NCBI GenBank assembly: GCA_910583835.1
Contig: CAJTYM010000061.1
Location: 1-18,181, forward strand
Direction of reading: 5' to 3'
From: an uncultured Lachnospiraceae bacterium
Lineage (GTDB): Bacteria; Bacillota; Clostridia; Lachnospirales; Lachnospiraceae
Length of the DNA stretch: 18,181 nt
A program made the position numbers and the translations under genes. This document shows, piece after piece, positions 7,556 through 13,628 of the stretch. Below the pieces are notes generated by a model. It did no database searches. It worked only from the letters and a program-made list of their open reading frames with translations, and had not been told where the DNA came from. Position 1 is the stretch's first letter. Each line of letters begins with the position of its first letter.

Positions 7556-8104
7556 ATGGGAAAAAAGCGCGTTCTTCAAATACTGGTGCCATGTATCATT
7601 GTGGCAGCCATCGCGGGGATTTATCTGATAAAGAATCCCCCGGTTTCCGAACCGGAAAATAAGAATACTGAGGAGGCAACACTGGAAGACGGGGCGGATT
7701 TTTCACTGGCTGTTACAGAGGCGGTTGATTTTGAAGAAATGTCCTCCTATGGCCTGCCCATGATTATTGATTATGGTTCAGATTCCTGTATCCCGTGTAA
7801 GCAGATGGCCCCTGTGCTGGAAACGATGAATAAGGAAATGGAAAACAAGGCATTCATTAAGTTTGTGGATGTCTGGAAATATACGGAAGCGGCAAATAAT
7901 GTACCGGTGCAGGTGATCCCAACGCAGGTGCTTGTAAATGCGGACGGAACGCCGTTTGTACCCAGTGAGGAACTGGCGGGGCAGATTGAATTTATCCAGT
8001 ATACGTCACGGGATACGGGCGAACACGTCTTTACGGTACATCAAGGCGGGATGACTGAAGAACAGATGCGGCTGATCCTTGCAGAGATGGGGGTGGGTGA
8101 ATGA
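7556..8104 (+). CDS. Membrane-anchored thioredoxin-family protein
   Basis: This 182-residue protein has an N-terminal anchor at 7-24, a short linker and a thioredoxin fold with active site CIPC (Cys78, Cys81) in GSDSCIPCKQMAP. The cis-Pro loop follows in VQVIPTQVLV, about residue 122. The basic N-terminus (MGKKR) and single segment place the thioredoxin domain outside the membrane. It overlaps ccdA by four bases (ATGA), so the two are co-translated, and CcdA is the known electron donor for such anchored thioredoxins. Its likely job in this operon is to keep extracytoplasmic or permease thiols reduced, or to reduce an arsenic-thiol complex. The client is not shown by sequence. Confidence 0.9.
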   Translation: MGKKRVLQILVPCIIVAAIAGIYLIKNPPVSEPENKNTEEATLEDGADFSLAVTEAVDFEEMSSYGLPMIIDYGSDSCIPCKQMAPVLETMNKEMENKAFIKFVDVWKYTEAANNVPVQVIPTQVLVNADGTPFVPSEELAGQIEFIQYTSRDTGEHVFTVHQGGMTEEQMRLILAEMGVGE

Positions 8105-8793
8105 TAGAAAGCTGGCTTGACACCTTATCGTCAATGATAGGGCAGAATCCGTGGCTGGCACCCCTCCTGGCTTTGTTTGCGGGGGTGCTGACTTCCATAA
8201 CGCCGTGTGCATTATCCAATGTGCCGCTGGTCATCGGATATGTGGGAGGAACCGGGCAGAAGGATACCCGGAGGGCCTTTTGGCTGTCCCTGACTTTTTC
8301 GGCTGGCACCGCAGTGACATTTACGGCGCTTGGGGTGGTGGCTTCGGCAGCCGGGAAACTGATGGGGACTTCTGCAGGCTGGTGGAATATCCTGCTGGGG
8401 GTGCTAATGGTCCTTATGGCGTTGCAGATCTGGGAGATATTCGATTTTATCCCAAGCACCAATCTGCTGTCGAAAAATACACGCCGCGGCTTCCTTGGAG
8501 CTTTTGCAGCCGGCATTTTGGGAGGCATTTTTTCATCTCCTTGTGCAACGCCGGTGCTGATCGTACTGCTTGGGATTCTGGCGGGCGGGGGAAACCTGGT
8601 ATGGGGCATTGTGCTGATGCTCTGTTATTCCATAGGACACAGCGCCCTTGTCATGGCTGCAGGCACTTCGGTAGGCTTTGTACAGAAGATCAACGGCAGT
8701 GAAAAATATAAAAAGGCTGCTGCCGTTTTGAAAATTGTGATGGGTGCGGCAATCCTGCTCATCGGTCTGTATATGTTCTGGATTGCGTTTTAA
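8101..8793 (+). CDS. ccdA: CcdA-type thiol/disulfide electron transporter
   Basis: This 230-residue protein has six hydrophobic segments and the two CcdA signatures: TPCALSNVPLVIGY with Cys36, and SSPCATPVLIVLLG with Cys148. These are the two membrane Cys that shuttle electrons from cytoplasmic thioredoxin outward. Length matches stand-alone CcdA. The start overlaps the upstream thioredoxin stop. The partner encoded beside it is the obvious acceptor, and the small thioredoxin at 9922 could be the cytoplasmic donor. This pairing suggests a thiol relay devoted to the arsenic operon rather than to cytochrome c maturation, because no cytochrome genes are present. Confidence 0.92.
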   Translation: MIESWLDTLSSMIGQNPWLAPLLALFAGVLTSITPCALSNVPLVIGYVGGTGQKDTRRAFWLSLTFSAGTAVTFTALGVVASAAGKLMGTSAGWWNILLGVLMVLMALQIWEIFDFIPSTNLLSKNTRRGFLGAFAAGILGGIFSSPCATPVLIVLLGILAGGGNLVWGIVLMLCYSIGHSALVMAAGTSVGFVQKINGSEKYKKAAAVLKIVMGAAILLIGLYMFWIAF

Positions 8794-8823
8794 TAAAATG
8801 TATCAAGTTATGAGGTGGATGAT

Positions 8824-8865
8824 ATGTGTATATGTGGCTGCAGGCTGCACTGCCGTTCCCGATAG
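8824..8865 (+). CDS. Tiny Cys-rich ORF between ccdA and second permease
   Basis: ATG 8824, preceded by GAGGTGG (8812-8818) at five bases, opens a 13-codon frame MCICGCRLHCRSR with four Cys in CxCxC-x3-C spacing. A CTGCC/GGCAG hairpin (about 8850-8868) overlaps its end. It is much too short for a family call. It could be a leader peptide that senses thiol or cysteine status, a metalloid-binding microprotein, or chance. The good ribosome binding site and Cys density in an arsenic operon are the only evidence. Confidence 0.35.
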   Translation: MCICGCRLHCRSR

Positions 8866-8925
8866 GCAGCTCACTTTTATGGATTGGTGATAATTTAAAT
8901 TTCAGAAAGGTGAGGTATTTAGAAT

Positions 8926-9852
8926 ATGACATTTAATACGGAAACCCTTATCAATGCGGGCAAAACTTTCCTGATGCTGTTTGGGGAATTATTCGGGCTG
9001 TTTATCGGGATCAGCTTTGTGGTCGCCCTGCTGCAGGTTTATGTTTCACAGGAGCGGATCAAACGCATCCTGACAACTCCGAGGAAGGGGCTGAACAGCG
9101 TCCTCGGTGCATTGCTGGGGGCTGTCACGCCGTTCTGCTCCTGTTCGACAATCCCGGTACTGGTCGGCTTGTTTAAAAGCGGGGCCCCGTTTTGCGGAGC
9201 AATTTCCTTTTTGCTGACTTCCCCTATTTTAAATCCGGCTATCATCACACTGATGCTGGCATTCTTTGGGGTTAAGGCAACAGTCATATATTCGGTGTTT
9301 ACTTTTGCATTTGCTGTTGTGATGGGTTTGGTCCTGGATAAAGCCGGGTTCGAGAAAGAAATTAAAAATGTCAGTGTCAAGGGCGGGCATCAGGATGGTG
9401 TATGTTGGGAAAAACTGCAGGGGACTTTCTGGCAGAAACAGTGGCAGGCGTTTAAGGTTTCTTTTAAAGAGGCTATCACGCTGTTCAGGAGCGTTGTCCT
9501 TTTCCTGCTGCTGGGTGCCGGGATTGGTGCATTCATTTATGAATTTGTTCCGACTGACCTGCTGGCGAACTTTGCAGGCGCATCAAACCTGTGGGCGGTT
9601 CCCCTTGCGGCGGTTGTCGGCATCCCTATGTATATCCGCACGGAAACCATGATACCAATTGCGAGTATCCTGATTTCAAAAGGCGTGGCACCCGGCGTTA
9701 TGATTGCGTTAATCTTAGGCGGGGCAGGAGCGAGCATACCGGAAGTATCCCTGCTGGGTTCCATATTCAAAAAGAAAATGGTGATTGCATTTGTACTTTG
9801 TATTTTTGCCGTTGCGGTAGTTACGGGATATGTGTTTAATTTTATCCTTTAA
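8926..9852 (+). CDS. ArsP/DUF318-type permease (second copy)
   Basis: This 308-residue polytopic protein has the ArsP_1 hallmark PFCSCST at 69-75 (Cys71, Cys73), then IPVLVGLFKSGAPFCGAISFLLTSPILNP in order, and the second-half motif GIPMYIRTETMIPIASILI. It is shorter than the first permease: it lacks the long N-terminus and has Cys90 in place of the LG at that position. The two are diverged paralogues rather than a fresh duplication. AAAGGTGAGG lies upstream of ATG 8926. The TSPILNP helix is the more common spelling, and SSPMVDL in copy one may mark a different substrate. Efflux of organic or thiolated arsenicals is plausible. Confidence 0.88.
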   Translation: MTFNTETLINAGKTFLMLFGELFGLFIGISFVVALLQVYVSQERIKRILTTPRKGLNSVLGALLGAVTPFCSCSTIPVLVGLFKSGAPFCGAISFLLTSPILNPAIITLMLAFFGVKATVIYSVFTFAFAVVMGLVLDKAGFEKEIKNVSVKGGHQDGVCWEKLQGTFWQKQWQAFKVSFKEAITLFRSVVLFLLLGAGIGAFIYEFVPTDLLANFAGASNLWAVPLAAVVGIPMYIRTETMIPIASILISKGVAPGVMIALILGGAGASIPEVSLLGSIFKKKMVIAFVLCIFAVAVVTGYVFNFIL

Positions 9853-9921
9853 TTCAATTCGGAAGAAGCTGGCACATCCTGCCGCTTTTCATAAATCAAT
9901 TTAAATTTGGAGGTAATCAAA

Positions 9922-10365
9922 ATGAGCGAGAAAAAAGGTTTTTTATCGGGGCTGTTTGGAGGCAATAAGTCCGGGGGCTGCTGCAACATGGAAATTGTCG
10001 AGGAAACAGGTACAGAAGTAAAAGACGGGCAGTTTTCCGAGTGTGGCTGTTCCTGCGGCTGTAATGTGGAAGGTGCAGAAGAAGCTGCGGGCGAATGCTG
10101 CCCAGAAGCAAAAGACGGCCTCTGCTGTATCAAAGTCCTCGGTTCCGGCTGCAAAAACTGCCATGCCCTGTTGGAAAGCACGAAGGAGGCAGTCAAGGCA
10201 ATGGGGCTTGACATAGAGGTTGGGTATGTGACCGATATGCAGGAAATCACAAAATACGGCGTGATGAGTATGCCTGCCCTTGTAGTCAACGAGAAGGTGG
10301 CTTCCATGGGAAAAGTGCTGAAAGCTGCAGAGGTGGAGAAACTTCTCCGCAAATTGGGTTTCTAA
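9922..10365 (+). CDS. Small thioredoxin-fold protein with Cys-rich N-terminal extension
   Basis: This 147-residue cytoplasmic protein ends in a MTH895/TM0996-type small thioredoxin domain (69-147): CIKVLGSGCKNCHALLES with active CKNC (77-80), then GVMSMPALVVNEK carrying the cis-Pro. Residues 1-68 are an extension with ten of the twelve Cys: CC (20-21), CGCSCGC (41-47), CC (59-60) and CC (68-69). This looks like a soft-metal or metalloid binding arm. GGAGG at 9909-9913 fixes ATG 9922. The gene lies between a permease and the ArsC fusion, which suggests that it hands arsenite to a permease or supplies electrons to ArsC or CcdA. The role is inferred. Confidence 0.85.
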   Translation: MSEKKGFLSGLFGGNKSGGCCNMEIVEETGTEVKDGQFSECGCSCGCNVEGAEEAAGECCPEAKDGLCCIKVLGSGCKNCHALLESTKEAVKAMGLDIEVGYVTDMQEITKYGVMSMPALVVNEKVASMGKVLKAAEVEKLLRKLGF

Positions 10366-10375
10366 GGAGGACGGC

Positions 10376-11029
10376 ATGAGCAAAGGATGGTATCCGGTTA
10401 TTGATTATGACAAATGCGTGGGGTGTATGGCCTGCAGCAATATGTGCAGGCATGGCGTATACAAGCACGACCGGGAAACTGACAGGCCGAAAGTTGTATA
10501 CGGCACCGGCTGTGTGCATGGGTGCCATGGGTGCGAGAGGAACTGCCCTGCCGGTGCCATCCATTACTTTGGTGATGATGGTACTTTAGATATCGATTAT
10601 GATTATGAAAGCTACAAGCCGGAAATCCAGTGTGCCGGGAAACCGAAAGTGGCTTTTGTATGCGTCCATAATTCATGCCGCAGCCAGATTGCGGAGGCAT
10701 TGGGCAGAAAGCTGGCATCGGATGTGTTTGAAAGCTATTCTGCAGGTACGGAACTGAAAGACCATATAAACCCTGATGCCGTGCGGCTGATGAAGCAGGT
10801 GCATGGGATTGATATGGAGCGGACACAGCGTAACAAACTGATTTCTGAAATCCCTGCACCGGATGTGGTGGTCTTCATGGGGTGCAACGTGAGCTGCCCG
10901 AACCTCATCGGCCAGTATGCAGAGAATTGGGGGCTGGATGATCCAAGCGGACAGCCGGATGTGGTGTTCTTAGACACCATCCGTAAAATTGAGGAGAAAG
11001 TGATTCAGTTAAAAAGAAAACTGAGTTAA
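10376..11029 (+). CDS. arsC: Ferredoxin-arsenate reductase fusion (2x[4Fe-4S] + LMW-PTP-type ArsC)
   Basis: Residues 1-65 carry two ferredoxin-like clusters: C14-x2-C17-x2-C20-x3-C24, and C46-x3-C50-x2-C53-x3-C57-P. After a linker, residues 90-217 form a low-molecular-weight phosphatase-type ArsC. Its P-loop FVCVHNSCRSQ has Cys96 and Arg102 in CX5R, the further Cys170 and Cys174 in MGCNVSCP act as the relay pair, and WGLDDPSG holds the catalytic Asp. ArsC reduces arsenate to arsenite. The stand-alone enzyme of this class uses thioredoxin to reset its disulfide. A fused ferredoxin could deliver the electrons instead. GGAGG precedes ATG 10376, 11 bases after the previous stop. No frameshift lies between the domains. 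Confidence 0.88.
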   Translation: MSKGWYPVIDYDKCVGCMACSNMCRHGVYKHDRETDRPKVVYGTGCVHGCHGCERNCPAGAIHYFGDDGTLDIDYDYESYKPEIQCAGKPKVAFVCVHNSCRSQIAEALGRKLASDVFESYSAGTELKDHINPDAVRLMKQVHGIDMERTQRNKLISEIPAPDVVVFMGCNVSCPNLIGQYAENWGLDDPSGQPDVVFLDTIRKIEEKVIQLKRKLS

Positions 11030-11121
11030 AAAAGAGAAGTCGATGGCGGCAGTGTCCGTTTCGGCTTTCTCAAAATATAATATATTGATAAAAGTCGATT
11101 TGATGTGAGGAGGATGTGATA

Positions 11122-12162
11122 ATGAAAAGAGAAAACAATCCGGGTATCAGTTTTTTTCAGCGGTACCTGACTATTTGGGTATTCCTTTGTATGGTTGTTG
11201 GTGTCCTTTTGGGGCATTTTATCCCGGCATTTCCGTCATTCCTGAACCGGTTTGAATATGCGAGGGTATCCATCCCCATGGCGATGCTGATCTGGGTGAT
11301 GATCTATCCCATGATGCTTAAAGTGGATTTCCAAAGTGTGCGGAATGTTGGAAAAAATCCGAAGGGGCTTTTTGTTACATGGGTTGTAAACTGGCTCATT
11401 AAGCCATTTACCATGTATGGGATAGCATCCCTGTTCTTCTTTACGGTTTTCAAGGCGTTTATTGCACCGGAACTGGCAACGAAGTATCTTGCCGGTGCAG
11501 TCCTTTTGGGTGCTGCGCCTTGTACTGCAATGGTGTTCGTGTGGAGTACGCTGACAAAAGGAAATCCGGCTTATACCGTGGTCCAGGTGGCAACGAATGA
11601 CCTGATCATTCTGGTCGCATTTGTGCCAATCGTAAAGTTCCTGCTTGGGGTTTCCAACGTATCAGTTCCCACAGACACGCTGTTTTTGAGCGTGGTGCTT
11701 TTTGTGGTGATCCCGCTCGCCGGGGGTGTTCTGACCAGGATTCTTGTTGTGGGGAAAAAGGGCATTGATTATTTTGAAAACGTGTTTATACACAAATTCG
11801 ATTCCGTTACAACAGTGGGGCTGCTGCTTACGCTGGTGCTGATTTTTATGGGCCAGAGCGAGGTGATTTTGGGGAATCCGCTTCATATCGTCCTGATTGC
11901 CATACCGCTGACTATCCAGACTTTTTTAATCTTCTTTCTTTCCTATATTGCCAGCAAGCTGTTGAAGCTGCCACACGACATTGCTGCGCCCGCCGGAATG
12001 ATCGGTGCCTCCAATTTCTTTGAATTGTCGGTAGCAGTCGCAGTTGCCCTTTTTGGAACGACCAGTCCTGCGGCCCTTGCCACGACAGTGGGGGTGCTGA
12101 CCGAGGTGCCGGTGATGCTGACGCTGGTGCGGATTGCGAACAAAACAAAGAGGCTGTTCTGA
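11122..12162 (+). CDS. acr3: Acr3-family arsenite efflux transporter
   Basis: This 346-residue protein has about ten membrane segments. The Acr3 signature GAAPCTAMVFVWSTLTKGNP surrounds the conserved Cys134, which is essential in studied Acr3 pumps, and the C-terminal helix has GASNFFELSVAVAVALFG. It exports As(OH)3 across the cytoplasmic membrane, finishing what the ArsC domain starts. AGGAGG at 11108-11113 is eight bases from ATG 11122; an in-frame GTG at 11116 is too close. About 90 bases separate it from the arsC stop. That gap holds an A/T-rich TATAAT at 11076-11081 without a good -35, so a weak own promoter is possible. It is the last gene of the operon. Confidence 0.95.
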   Translation: MKRENNPGISFFQRYLTIWVFLCMVVGVLLGHFIPAFPSFLNRFEYARVSIPMAMLIWVMIYPMMLKVDFQSVRNVGKNPKGLFVTWVVNWLIKPFTMYGIASLFFFTVFKAFIAPELATKYLAGAVLLGAAPCTAMVFVWSTLTKGNPAYTVVQVATNDLIILVAFVPIVKFLLGVSNVSVPTDTLFLSVVLFVVIPLAGGVLTRILVVGKKGIDYFENVFIHKFDSVTTVGLLLTLVLIFMGQSEVILGNPLHIVLIAIPLTIQTFLIFFLSYIASKLLKLPHDIAAPAGMIGASNFFELSVAVAVALFGTTSPAALATTVGVLTEVPVMLTLVRIANKTKRLF

Positions 12163-12265
12163 GACAGCCGATGCGGGAATTGAGATATCAGATGCAGACC
12201 CAAATGCCCTGATTGCATTTTTGGATGTAAATAGAAAGGAGGCGATATTATCGGACGCATATTAG
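12163..12265 (+). other. Possible gene-tail remnant after acr3
   Basis: Directly after the acr3 stop a frame reads ADAGIEISDADPNALIAF and on to LSDAY, stopping at 12263-12265. It is well formed as protein but has no start, and upstream it collides with acr3. It could be the 3' end of a gene into which the ars operon was joined. A weak hairpin, AAATGC/GCATTT followed by TT (12202-12222), also lies here and would be a poor terminator for the operon. Confidence 0.25.
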
Positions 12266-12678
12266 TGGTTGAATTCAGCGAGGAGAATACCCCTGTCTTT
12301 GACGAGGTTATGGAAGTCCTGAAACGGCATCCTGATTTTGAATATCTGCGGCTGGCGGATGAGGCGGTGCTGCCTGTTCCGGGGTTGGAGATTTATCCTG
12401 ACCGCAGGAAGATATACCGTGGCCGCAAGGAAATCAATCTGACAGTAAAGGAATATGACCTTTTTTATCTGTTGGTGGTAAACCGGGGGCGCGTTCTTAC
12501 TTACCACCAGATATACGAGAAAGTGTGGGGACAAGATTCCCTCGGTAATGAGAGTAATACCATAAAGTGCCATATCCGGAACCTGCGGGAAAAGCTGTAT
12601 GAGGCTCTGCCGGATGCCTCTTTTACAATCCGATGTGAGCGGGAAATCGGATATTGCTTTGAGCTGAAGCCCGGATAA
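12247..12678 (+). CDS. OmpR/PhoB-type winged-helix DNA-binding protein without receiver domain
   Basis: Residues 45-140 form a PhoB-type winged helix: LEIYPDRRKIYRGRKEINLTVKEYDLFYLLV in sequence, then GRVLTYHQIYEKVWG, the recognition helix SNTIKCHIRNLREKL, and the wing FTIRCEREIGYCF. A short N-terminal arm (RILVVEFSEENTPVFDEV) resembles the first strand and helix of a receiver, but the phospho-acceptor Asp and the rest are absent. AAAGGAGG (12235-12242) points to a rare ATT (12247) or ATC (12250) start; the first normal codon is GTG 12265, giving 137 residues, but it is 22 bases from that site. No histidine kinase is nearby. Likely a mobile-element regulator, and a good candidate binder of the 11-bp repeats downstream. 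Confidence 0.75.
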   Translation: MIGRILVVEFSEENTPVFDEVMEVLKRHPDFEYLRLADEAVLPVPGLEIYPDRRKIYRGRKEINLTVKEYDLFYLLVVNRGRVLTYHQIYEKVWGQDSLGNESNTIKCHIRNLREKLYEALPDASFTIRCEREIGYCFELKPG

Positions 12679-12689
12679 AAATATACATA

Positions 12690-12725
12690 ACAGTGGCTTG
12701 TGAGATCGGGTCACTGTATTTTTTT
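12690..12725 (+). terminator. Rho-independent terminator after winged-helix gene
   Basis: ACAGTG (12690-12695) pairs with CACTGT (12712-12717) across 16 bases, followed by A and seven T's. The stem is short, but the T-run is good. It separates the regulator from the promoter downstream. Confidence 0.6.
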
Positions 12726-12790
12726 GACCATTTTTAGGACTGTACTTTCAAATTTCTGCGAAATCATATTTTATATGCTATTTTCTTATT

Positions 12791-12852
12791 TGACTATGTC
12801 GTAACTTGCGTTTTTCTACACCGTTTCTACCGTATGTCTACACTTTGACTAC
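12791..12852 (+). repeat. Six TNNCTAC-like motifs in 11-bp phase (PhoB-box-like array)
   Basis: Seven-base units with four-base spacers start at 12791 (TGACTAT), 12802 (TAACTTG), 12813 (TTTCTAC), 12824 (TTTCTAC), 12835 (TGTCTAC) and 12846 (TGACTAC). The last four have a perfect CTAC core, at 12816, 12827, 12838 and 12849. Seven plus four is the geometry of PhoB/OmpR-family sites, in which winged helices bind head to tail on one DNA face. Confidence 0.75.
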
Positions 12853-12864
12853 CTTTCCATATTT

Positions 12865-12870
12865 TATAAT
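12865..12870 (+). promoter_or_regulatory. -10 box of a predicted activator-dependent promoter
   Basis: A perfect TATAAT lies 12 bases after the last CTAC unit. No TTGACA-like -35 exists; the repeats occupy that place. This is the layout of class II, PhoB-type activated promoters. Transcription should start near 12877 and run right. Confidence 0.6.
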
Positions 12871-12876
12871 TTCCCC

Positions 12877-13039
12877 TATTGATAAGCTGTCATGGGGATG
12901 GAACTGAATGCTGCGTGTCCCCGGAAAGGGGATGCTATGAATATGGCGCGGGCAGGGACAGGCTTCATGTCTCCCATAAAAAAACAAAATATGTTTTCTG
13001 TACATACCGTAGTCCTTGAGGGGATTGCGGTATTTTTTT
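12877..13039 (+). ncRNA. Candidate small structured RNA of unknown class
   Basis: Between the predicted start and the terminator is a G/C-rich segment with a possible three-way junction: ATGGG (12892-12896) with CCCAT (12973-12977), enclosing TCCCC-GGAAA-GGGGA (12918-12932) and GACA...TGTC (12957-12971). An A-rich tail and the terminator hairpin follow. It contains no good frame with a ribosome binding site and matches no riboswitch I recognise. The length would be about 160 bases. Confidence 0.4.
13004..13039 (+). terminator. Strong Rho-independent terminator
   Basis: ATACCGTAGTCC (13004-13015) pairs with GGATTGCGGTAT (13022-13033): 12 pairs with two G-U, a six-base loop, then an unbroken T-run to 13039. 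Confidence 0.85.
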
Positions 13040-13103
13040 GTTCGACATATTCCCTGCCAATCCCCATAAGTCCACCAATATGTACCCAATTTTTTAAGAC
13101 AAG

Positions 13104-13133
13104 CGCATCTGCCCTACGGCGGGTGCGTTTTTT
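13104..13133 (+). terminator. Second Rho-independent terminator
   Basis: CGCATCTGCC (13104-13113) pairs with GGCGGGTGCG (13118-13127), ten pairs with two G-U, loop CTAC, followed by six T's. It lies 65 bases after the first terminator and ensures that little transcription passes into the sigma-like gene. Confidence 0.8.
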
Positions 13134-13185
13134 CGTTGTCGGAAAAAGGGGATTTCTGACATTTTATCATGCTCGTGCGCCGCCT

Positions 13186-13227
13186 TCCAGTCTTGAATTT
13201 TCTATTTTCAAAAATTTCAAGACTGGA
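13186..13227 (+). promoter_or_regulatory. Hairpin overlapping the ribosome binding site of the sigma-like gene
   Basis: TCCAGTCTTGAA (13186-13197) is perfectly complementary to TTCAAGACTGGA (13216-13227). The right arm takes in the GGA of GGAGG (13225-13229), nine bases before ATG 13238. Folding would hide the ribosome binding site. The A/T-rich loop can extend the stem further. Confidence 0.65.
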
Positions 13228-13237
13228 GGAAATCTGA

Positions 13238-13624
13238 ATGAAAATTAAATATGAATTTGCAGACGGGGCAGTGTCGGAGGTCGAGGTGGAGGAAACCATC
13301 GGTGCCATCATCATTGAGGACAGGCGGATGGAGGACAACCTTTCCCGCAAGGAACGTTACCACTGCTATTCGCTGGATGCGGCGCAGTTCGAGGGTGCGG
13401 AATATGCCAGTGAAGAAACGCCGGAAACGCAGATGGAGCAGGAGTTGGATACAGAACGTGTTGCCCATGCATTGGACGGGCTGTCGGAAGTGCAGCGGCG
13501 AAGGCTTTTAATGCTTGCAGATGGGAAGTCCATGCGTGAGATTGCGCGGGAGGAAAAGGTACAGCACAGGGCGGTCGTGAAGTCAATTGAGGCTGCAAGG
13601 AAAATTTTCAAGAAAAATTTTTAA
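13238..13624 (+). CDS. Sigma-70 region 4-like protein of a mobile element
   Basis: This 128-residue acidic protein has a C-terminal helix-turn-helix of sigma region 4 type (about 75-128): ERVAHALDGLSEVQRRRLLML, read in two parts, then ADGKSMREIAREEKVQHRAVVKSIEAARKIF. The N-terminal half (KIKYEFADGAVSEVEVEE..., KERYHCYSLDAAQFEG) is the form commonly seen in clostridial ICE/prophage proteins annotated as sigma factors. No region 2 for -10 recognition is visible, so it may act as a regulator rather than a full sigma factor. Translation start ATG 13238 follows GGAGG, which lies in a stable hairpin. It stands at the head of the replication module. Confidence 0.75.
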   Translation: MKIKYEFADGAVSEVEVEETIGAIIIEDRRMEDNLSRKERYHCYSLDAAQFEGAEYASEETPETQMEQELDTERVAHALDGLSEVQRRRLLMLADGKSMREIAREEKVQHRAVVKSIEAARKIFKKNF

Positions 13625-13628
13625 ATAC

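Larger units (their letters stand above)
12726..13237. other. 512-base gene-free regulatory stretch
   Basis: No convincing gene lies on either strand. The stretch holds direct repeats, a -10 box, a structured segment, two terminators and a ribosome-binding-site hairpin, each listed separately. The first 140 bases are strongly A/T-rich. Confidence 0.6.

Noticed and set aside
11082..11107. Third ArsR operator before acr3
   Set aside because: Only the left half (ATATTGATA) fits; the right half is missing at the expected spacing.
12202..12222. Terminator for the ars operon
   Set aside because: A six-base-pair A/T-rich stem with only five T's, partly counted in the stem, is too weak to call with confidence.
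12876..13067. Minus-strand frame containing KPVPARAIFIASPFRG, reminiscent of the N-terminus of small phage/ICE nucleotide-processing proteins
   Set aside because: The likeness ends after SPFRG, the frame stops soon after, and the plus-strand promoter, folds and terminator explain the segment better. It could still be a decayed fragment.
12892..13248. 118-codon plus-strand frame across the intergenic region
   Set aside because: It crosses two strong terminators and a ribosome-binding-site hairpin, lacks its own ribosome binding site, and resembles no protein.
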